Shown: one piece after another, positions 12,557 through 17,459 of the stretch | How positions within the stretch are numbered: position 1 is the first letter of the stretch | Layout of the letters: the number at the start of each line of letters is the position of its first letter | From: an uncultured Clostridia bacterium | Lineage (GTDB): Bacteria; Bacillota; Clostridia; Oscillospirales; Acutalibacteraceae | Reading direction: 5' to 3' | Assembly (NCBI GenBank): GCA_937915775.1 | Contig: CALGGQ010000200.1 | Span: 1 to 17,459 of the forward strand | DNA: 17,459 nt | Program-made: the position numbers and the translations under genes | The notes under the pieces: generated by a model | The model's database searches: none | What the model was told of the DNA's origin: nothing | The model's input: only the letters and a program-made list of their open reading frames with translations

Positions 12557-15208
12557 ATGAAAAACACCTTACAAATATTCAGACGCGATATCAAAAACAT
12601 CTTCACCAATTCTATGGCGATTATTCTGGCTGTGGGTATTGCACTGCTGCCATCGCTGTATGCTTGGTTTAACATTTTTGCCAACTGGGATCCATACGGC
12701 TCTACCGGCAATATGCAGGTTGCCGTCGTGATCGAGGACGAGGGTTATCAATTCAGGGATATTACCATCAATGTCGGCGAGCAAATCCGTTCCAATCTGG
12801 AGGCAAACGACCTGATAGACTGGCAGTTTGTCTCTAAAGAGGAAGCTGTCAGCGGCATTACTTCAGGCAAATACTATGCCGGCATTGAAATTCCGGCAGG
12901 CTTTTCCGAATCGCTGACCAGCATCGTTACCGATCATTTTCAGCAGCCGCAGATCACCTACTATGCCAACGAAAAGAAAAACGCCATTGCCACCAAAATC
13001 ACCGACAAGGTGGTACAGACCGTTCAGCAGGAGGTCAATGAATCCTTTGTCACAACGGTTATCAACGTCATCAGCTCGCTTGTCAATGTGGTGGCGGACG
13101 CCACCGAAAGCGGCGTAGCGGAAACCTTCGGTGATTTGCAGGATAAGCTGAGCACGGCGAGCGCGTCCATAGACACAATACAAAAATCCGTTGACGGATT
13201 CGGCAGTATTTTAACGCTGTCCGGAACGCTCAACGAAGCGGTCAGCAACAACAATCTTCAAGAGGTATTGGAAAAAAGCGATACGCTGATAGCAAGCGGC
13301 GCAGATATGACAAAAGTGCTGCAAGGCAGTATCGGCGGCATTACCGCGTCCGTGGATACAGCGCTGGAGGGTATTGCTAAAGATTTAAGCGATGCCGCCG
13401 TGCTGATAGATACAGCCGGCACGCAGACCTCCGGCAAAGCAGACGCTGCCATCACCGCTGCGCAAACAGAGCTGGAAACCCTGAAAACACAGTTAGCGGC
13501 AATACATAGTGCGCTGGAAACCGTTAATCAACTGACGGAAAACACGGAGCCCGAAATTTCGAATTTCCTTACCGAATTGGAGACAAAAACAGGCAAAATA
13601 GATGCCGCTCTTACTGCTATAGAGGGCAAAGAAGAGCTGGCACGGGCGGAAGCGGAGCAGTTGGCAAAGGACCTCAGCACCGTTTCGCAGGAAATTACCT
13701 CCTTGCGCACTGATTTTAAGGAAACTGTAGCGCCGGCAATCAAGCAGTTTCTCAGCAAAACAGCAACTACAGCGCTTGACACGGTTACTGCCGGATTGGA
13801 GGAGACGGCGAATCTGATTAGCGATATCAGCGAGAAAACTGCCGAGGCAGCCGAAATGCCGCTCAACGAAGCCGAAACAAAACTAATTAAGCTAAGAGCA
13901 CAGCTGCAAAGCCTTGCCGACCTGCTGGGGAAGGTCAAGAGCTTTCTCCCTCTTCCGTTACCTGTCTTAGATGAATTTTTGAACAAGCTGAACGGCAAAA
14001 TAGAAAAGCTGGACACCATTCTTGCCGTCATTGCCAAGGCAAAGGACGGCTCTGCCCAGGCTCAAGCAGGTCAAATTGCCAAGGAGCTCACTGATCTTTC
14101 CGATGAAATCCAAACTATGCGCACGGATTATCAGACAGAAATTCAGCCGATTCTTGATGATAAGCTGCCGGCAGCTGTTGATACCGTACTGGACGGCGTC
14201 GTCAGCGGTCTTGACACAGCATCAGCCAAAATCAGCGGCATTACTGCCGATACCGCCGGCACCGCTGAGCAGGCAATTGCCAATGCACACACCAGCCTGA
14301 CCGAGTTACAGACAAGGCTGCAAACCATCCGTGAGACAATGGATACTGTGCAACAGCTGTTCCCGTCGGGACTGCCCGCTGTAAACCGTTTTTTAACAGG
14401 CCTTGACGGCAAAATTGACAAAGCCTCTGCGCTGCTTTCCACCCTCTCCGGCGTCAGGGAGGGAACCGCAAAGGATAAAATTGATGCGGCAGTTGCAGAC
14501 CTCAACGCACTGTCCGCGGATATCAACACACTGCGCACAGATTACACAACCAACGTGCAACCGGTGATTGATGAAAATCTGACGGCGCTGCTGGATATGC
14601 TGAGCGTTACCGGCGCACTGGTCACAACGCTGAACGGCGAGTTACCCACCATTCAGGCAATGGCAGACAGCCTTAACAGCTCTATGCAAAGCGGCGAGGA
14701 ATTAATCAGCGCAATTGATACGCTGCTGACAAACATCAAAAAGCAGTTGGACTCCTTATCCGGAAAGCTGCAGGAGTTCGGTGACAGCGAAATTCTTAAC
14801 ACCGTAAAAAACATCGCAGGAAAGAACACAGACCAGATTGGCGCCTTTCTCGCCTGCCCTGTTATCGTCAACACAGATAAGATTTACGGAATAGAAAACT
14901 ACGGCTCTGCGATGGCACCGTTTTACAGCACGCTTGCTATCTGGGTCGGCGCTATGATACTGATAGCCGTAGTAAAAACGGCTGTCAAGCGCAAGAAGGA
15001 AATCGGCGACGGTAAGGTTCGGAGTGTTCAGTGCTATTTCGGCAGAATGCTGACCTTCCTGTTATTCTCTGTCGTGCAGGCACTGGTCATCTGCCTCGGT
15101 GATTTGTACTTTTTGAATATTCAGTGCTATCATCCCATCCGGTATCTGCGGGAGCAATGGCTTGAACTTGCTCAGATCGAAATGCGTGGCATCGGCATCA
15201 ATTTTTAA
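12557..15208 (+). CDS. YhgE/Pip domain-containing membrane protein, C-terminally truncated
   Basis: The open frame is 883 codons. It begins with the YhgE/Pip opening: a short cytoplasmic start, a TM helix at about 18-40 (AIILAVGIALLPSLYAWFNI), then FANWDPYGSTGNMQVAVV and later GKYYAGIEIPAGFS (104-117), typical of this phage-infection-protein/ABC-2-like family of Gram-positive bacteria. Residues about 190-750 form a long external coiled-coil-like stalk containing three tandem 138-residue repeats. Near the end are PVIVNTDKIYGIENYGSAMA, a TM helix at about 789-810 and another at 831-853. The family normally continues with several more TM helices, but after LNIQCYHP (853-860) the reading becomes unrelated (IRYLREQW...) and stops at 15208. 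True coding therefore ends near 15127-15140, where the window switches to foreign DNA. The AGGAGG site 7 nt upstream fixes the start. Members are linked to phage adsorption, or to export in type VII-like loci; its role here is unknown. Confidence 0.88.
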   Translation: MKNTLQIFRRDIKNIFTNSMAIILAVGIALLPSLYAWFNIFANWDPYGSTGNMQVAVVIEDEGYQFRDITINVGEQIRSNLEANDLIDWQFVSKEEAVSGITSGKYYAGIEIPAGFSESLTSIVTDHFQQPQITYYANEKKNAIATKITDKVVQTVQQEVNESFVTTVINVISSLVNVVADATESGVAETFGDLQDKLSTASASIDTIQKSVDGFGSILTLSGTLNEAVSNNNLQEVLEKSDTLIASGADMTKVLQGSIGGITASVDTALEGIAKDLSDAAVLIDTAGTQTSGKADAAITAAQTELETLKTQLAAIHSALETVNQLTENTEPEISNFLTELETKTGKIDAALTAIEGKEELARAEAEQLAKDLSTVSQEITSLRTDFKETVAPAIKQFLSKTATTALDTVTAGLEETANLISDISEKTAEAAEMPLNEAETKLIKLRAQLQSLADLLGKVKSFLPLPLPVLDEFLNKLNGKIEKLDTILAVIAKAKDGSAQAQAGQIAKELTDLSDEIQTMRTDYQTEIQPILDDKLPAAVDTVLDGVVSGLDTASAKISGITADTAGTAEQAIANAHTSLTELQTRLQTIRETMDTVQQLFPSGLPAVNRFLTGLDGKIDKASALLSTLSGVREGTAKDKIDAAVADLNALSADINTLRTDYTTNVQPVIDENLTALLDMLSVTGALVTTLNGELPTIQAMADSLNSSMQSGEELISAIDTLLTNIKKQLDSLSGKLQEFGDSEILNTVKNIAGKNTDQIGAFLACPVIVNTDKIYGIENYGSAMAPFYSTLAIWVGAMILIAVVKTAVKRKKEIGDGKVRSVQCYFGRMLTFLLFSVVQALVICLGDLYFLNIQCYHPIRYLREQWLELAQIEMRGIGINF
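13439..14680 (+). repeat. Three tandem 138-codon repeats in the YhgE/Pip stalk
   Basis: The markers SLRTDF, TMRTDY and TLRTDY place an arginine at residues 384, 522 and 660, exactly 138 apart. Each unit also carries a GKI(D/E) marker (346-349, 480-483, 618-621) and a similar TELETLKTQL, ETKLIKLRAQL or TELQTRLQTI helix. The units have diverged but stay in phase, so they arose by duplication of a helical stalk module. Confidence 0.8.
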
Positions 15209-17459
15209 TGCCGTGGAGTCCACGGAGCAGGACATGACCACGTTTCCAGCCGGCATTATGGACGCGTGCACATCCTGCATGGCAAGTGATTTGTCGCCAT
15301 AGCTGACGGTCAAAGCCTTGTCCAGGCGCAACCCTACGGGATCTTTTCCGCCAAGGCCCAGGATGCCGGGCTTTACCAGCAGGGCGCATTGGGGAATGGA
15401 CAGCTGGCCTGGCTGCCACTTGCCGGCGATATCGACCTTGGCATCGCCCTTGGCCGATACGGAAAAATCTGCATGATTCAAATTGCCGGATGCTTTGAGC
15501 GAAGATGCATCCAGGGCAAATGCGTCCGTTTGCAGTTTGGATAGTCCCGCCAGCATGTTTACGGAGGGCGATGCCCAGAGGTCTTTGCCCGACAGGTCGA
15601 TGGATAGGTCTTTTAACGCGATGCGTTTGTCGTACGAAAATTGGGGAAGGGAGGCTTTAAATGTGAGCGACTGGCCGGATTCGGCATTGAAAGCCACATG
15701 GGAATTAAAGGCGGAACCGGCAATGGGCTTGCCTATGAGCGAGGCGATGTTTTTCCATTCCGGGATATGGATATCCAGGACGCCCGTGAGGTTTGGCAGC
15801 GTCGTGCCTGTCAGTTCGTAGAGCGATCCGGGCAGGATGGCCGCTGGCGCATAAGGAAATTCTGCCGTGAGATCGCCCTTGATCCTGGATTTGTCGAACG
15901 TGAGTTCGAGTTTTTTGAGAAGCATTTCCAATCCCTTGCCGGAATCTGCGATGCTCCATGATGTGTCAAGGGATAGAGGCAGGCCGTTGGCCTTGCTGCT
16001 GACGGCGCAGGAACCGTCAAGCAGCGTTTCTGCCTGCTCTTTGCGCTCATTGCTTGCAAGGGACGCATCAGAAGTTGCAGAAAGCGCCGTGCTTACTTGC
16101 CGCAGTGTCTGCGGCAGCGCTTTGATCAGCCTGAAAATATTGGCGTCGCGCAATGTAAAAAGCAGGGAAGTGTTCTGCAGCCTGGCAGAATCGAGCGTTG
16201 CATAGTTGTTGCCGGCGTCTATGGTCATGCTGAGCGAAGAAAGAGCGTTGTTCTTGCTGTCGGCCGCCGCATGGCCGTTTTTGATTGCTGCCCGGACGGA
16301 TGTGCCGCCAATGTCCATGCCCGTAATTTTAACATTGTCAAAGGCAGAGTTGACAAAGAGTTCCGGATAGCCCCAAAGATCGTGCGCAACCACGTCCGCT
16401 TCAAAATTGTTGATGTGCAGGTTGGAAAGTTCGGGGCAGGATACCTGCGGCACGCGTGCTTTGACCTGCAGCGCCTGTTCCTGACCGGAATTCATCTGCA
16501 TTTGTGCGTCTATGGGCTGGCCAGCAATGTTGATGCCCAAAATGGAAGATATCGCCTTCCAATCGTTGACGTTGACATGCAATTTTGCATTTATGCCGGG
16601 CAACGGAATCTGCAGCAGTTCGCCAATGCTGCCGGGGGCGGCCTCGGCCTGGGCATAGGGATAGCTGACATTGATATCGCCTGCAGCAGTTGCATTGCCT
16701 GCGCGAAAATCTATCGCGCTAAGGCTGAGCGCAATGCCATTTTGACTGTCTTCCACGGCCAGGTTGGCACCGCCAGAAAAATCCTGGCCGTTTACGGTCG
16801 TGCTGCAGCGGTATTCGCCGGCCAGCAGTGTTTCAGATGAGGCCGGAGATTCATTGGCCACATGGTTTTGTGCAGGCGTTTCCTGCATGCGGAGCATGAT
16901 CTCCGGCATTTTTTTTAGCAGGTTCATGACATCAATGTCATGCAGCAAAAGATTTAATGCGCTGTTTTGCAAGGTCGTTTTTTCAACGGCAAAGGTGCTG
17001 CTTTTCAGTCCCAGGCTGGCAGAGAGCTTATTAAGATCACCGGACAAGTCGGCAGATACATTTCCCTCGCCGTAAAACGGCAATGCCTTCAGACCGTCAG
17101 GAATTTGACAGGATGCATGTGAAGAAAGATTGATGGAAGATGCGGCGATGCGGTCCTCATGCAGCGCAAGATCGACATGTCCTTTGGCCGTGGCGGCGAC
17201 GGCTTTTAATGCAGCGGATATTTCTTCGATGCCGAGCGCAATGGAATTGTCCTGCCTTTTTGCGAGGGAACCGCGAAAATGAACAGAAGGGGAATCACCG
17301 GCCAGGCTGGCAATGTCCTTGTCCATCCAATCCAGACCAGTAAGCCTGCAAGAGCCTGAATAGTCAACGCTGATGTCATCAGAAAGCCGGGAAAGAATTT
17401 TTAATCGTATGTCGGAAAGGCCTTTTTTTAATCCGGCAGCCTGCAGCAGGGGGTAGGAT
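15062..17459 (-). CDS. AsmA/TamB-like envelope protein fragment, incomplete at both ends
   Basis: The reverse strand is open from the right edge (no stop between 17459 and 17326) down to a stop at 15062, about 799 codons, so the first methionine at 17326 is not the real start. The protein is made of alternating short beta strands with a Ser/Ala/Asn-rich composition, like the long beta-taco proteins AsmA and TamB that span the periplasm of outer-membrane bacteria and help lipid transport or outer-membrane assembly. Two internal repeats share YPYAxAxxxPGSxxEL, a short linker, then NDWKAISSILGINIAG or PEWKNIASLIGKPIAG. Its base composition is richer in G and C than the rest of the window. Below about 15140 the frame runs antisense through the YhgE/Pip gene, so the last 20-odd codons are artificial and the real C-terminal domain is missing. 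A Desulfovibrionaceae-like or other Gram-negative source is my guess, not shown. Confidence 0.7.
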   Translation of the reverse strand, partial: SYPLLQAAGLKKGLSDIRLKILSRLSDDISVDYSGSCRLTGLDWMDKDIASLAGDSPSVHFRGSLAKRQDNSIALGIEEISAALKAVAATAKGHVDLALHEDRIAASSINLSSHASCQIPDGLKALPFYGEGNVSADLSGDLNKLSASLGLKSSTFAVEKTTLQNSALNLLLHDIDVMNLLKKMPEIMLRMQETPAQNHVANESPASSETLLAGEYRCSTTVNGQDFSGGANLAVEDSQNGIALSLSAIDFRAGNATAAGDINVSYPYAQAEAAPGSIGELLQIPLPGINAKLHVNVNDWKAISSILGINIAGQPIDAQMQMNSGQEQALQVKARVPQVSCPELSNLHINNFEADVVAHDLWGYPELFVNSAFDNVKITGMDIGGTSVRAAIKNGHAAADSKNNALSSLSMTIDAGNNYATLDSARLQNTSLLFTLRDANIFRLIKALPQTLRQVSTALSATSDASLASNERKEQAETLLDGSCAVSSKANGLPLSLDTSWSIADSGKGLEMLLKKLELTFDKSRIKGDLTAEFPYAPAAILPGSLYELTGTTLPNLTGVLDIHIPEWKNIASLIGKPIAGSAFNSHVAFNAESGQSLTFKASLPQFSYDKRIALKDLSIDLSGKDLWASPSVNMLAGLSKLQTDAFALDASSLKASGNLNHADFSVSAKGDAKVDIAGKWQPGQLSIPQCALLVKPGILGLGGKDPVGLRLDKALTVSYGDKSLAMQDVHASIMPAGNVVMSCSVDSTALKIDADATHFDLSKFKPLLPQIPDGMIALNIQKVQITEADDQCLHDRE
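15122..15140. other. Junction between Firmicute and Gram-negative-like DNA
   Basis: Here the YhgE/Pip reading (…LNIQCYHP) and the opposing AsmA/TamB-like reading (…LPQIPDGM) both stop resembling their families. The bases 15122-15136 can be read sensibly in both (QCYHP one way; an IPDGMxAL-like match to IPDGLKAL elsewhere in the same protein the other way), suggesting a short overlap shared by both parents. Two convergent genes losing their 3' ends at one point is typical of an artificial contig join or an illegitimate recombination. Confidence 0.75.

Noticed and set aside
16097..16840. Plus-strand open frame of 247 codons
   Set aside because: It is antisense to the AsmA/TamB-like gene, whose beta-rich repeat pattern on the other strand is convincing.
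1..17459. tRNA, rRNA or riboswitch genes
   Set aside because: I saw no cloverleaf, rRNA-like stretch or known riboswitch core in the intergenic regions.
15200..17459. Horizontal transfer of an outer-membrane gene into the Firmicute
   Set aside because: The gene is truncated at both ends in this window and joins exactly where its neighbour is also cut; an assembly chimera explains this with fewer assumptions.

Overview
The window reads as two unrelated pieces of DNA joined near position 15130. Positions 1 to about 15130 look like a low-to-mid GC gut Firmicute of the Clostridia type. The signs are strong AGGAGG-type ribosome binding sites, 4-base ATGA gene overlaps, TTGACA-N17-TATAAT-like promoters, a GPH-family sugar symporter, a GntR/LacI-type regulator, a clostridial-type TcdA and a YhgE/Pip protein. 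From about 15130 to the end the DNA is more GC-rich and encodes the middle of an AsmA/TamB-like envelope protein, a family expected in outer-membrane bacteria. The two genes that meet there converge, and both lack their 3' ends.

Layout. (a) 1-7737, minus strand: an operon encoding a GH38 alpha-mannosidase, a GPH sugar symporter, a TMEM175-type (DUF1211) membrane protein, a GH110-type alpha-1,3-galactosidase and a GH95 alpha-fucosidase that runs off the left edge. (b) 7738-7899: a divergent promoter region with two copies of the perfect palindrome TGATATATCA. (c) 7900-8970, plus strand: the GntR-type regulator, probably the local sugar-sensing repressor. (d) 8971-9427: non-coding, holding a MITE-like hairpin element of about 170 bp built from heptamer repeats. 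(e) 9428-11509, minus strand: the operon tcdA, TPR protein, HD-domain protein, with a clear promoter at 11590-11618. (f) 11634-11956, minus strand: a terminator and a degraded, internally deleted paralogue of the GPH symporter. (g) 12033-15208, plus strand: a promoter overlapped by ACAAAT/ATTTGT half-sites, then a small two-TM acidic protein and a YhgE/Pip protein with three tandem 138-residue repeats, cut off near its C-terminus. (h) about 15130-17459, minus strand: the AsmA/TamB-like fragment, incomplete at both ends.

How the genes work together. Terminal alpha-1,3-galactose, alpha-fucose and alpha-mannose are host-glycan (mucin, blood group B, N-glycan) residues. None of the three glycosidases shows a signal peptide, so the operon looks like an import-then-digest system: the GPH symporter takes up short glycans and cytoplasmic exo-glycosidases trim them. 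The regulator gene carries the same palindrome over its own -10 box as lies in the operon leader, which suggests joint repression and autoregulation. The TMEM175-type protein is embedded in this operon with a 4-base overlap to the GH110 gene, which is the most unexpected linkage in the window. The join near 15130 is most simply a metagenome assembly chimera, and the genes either side of it should not be read as neighbours.
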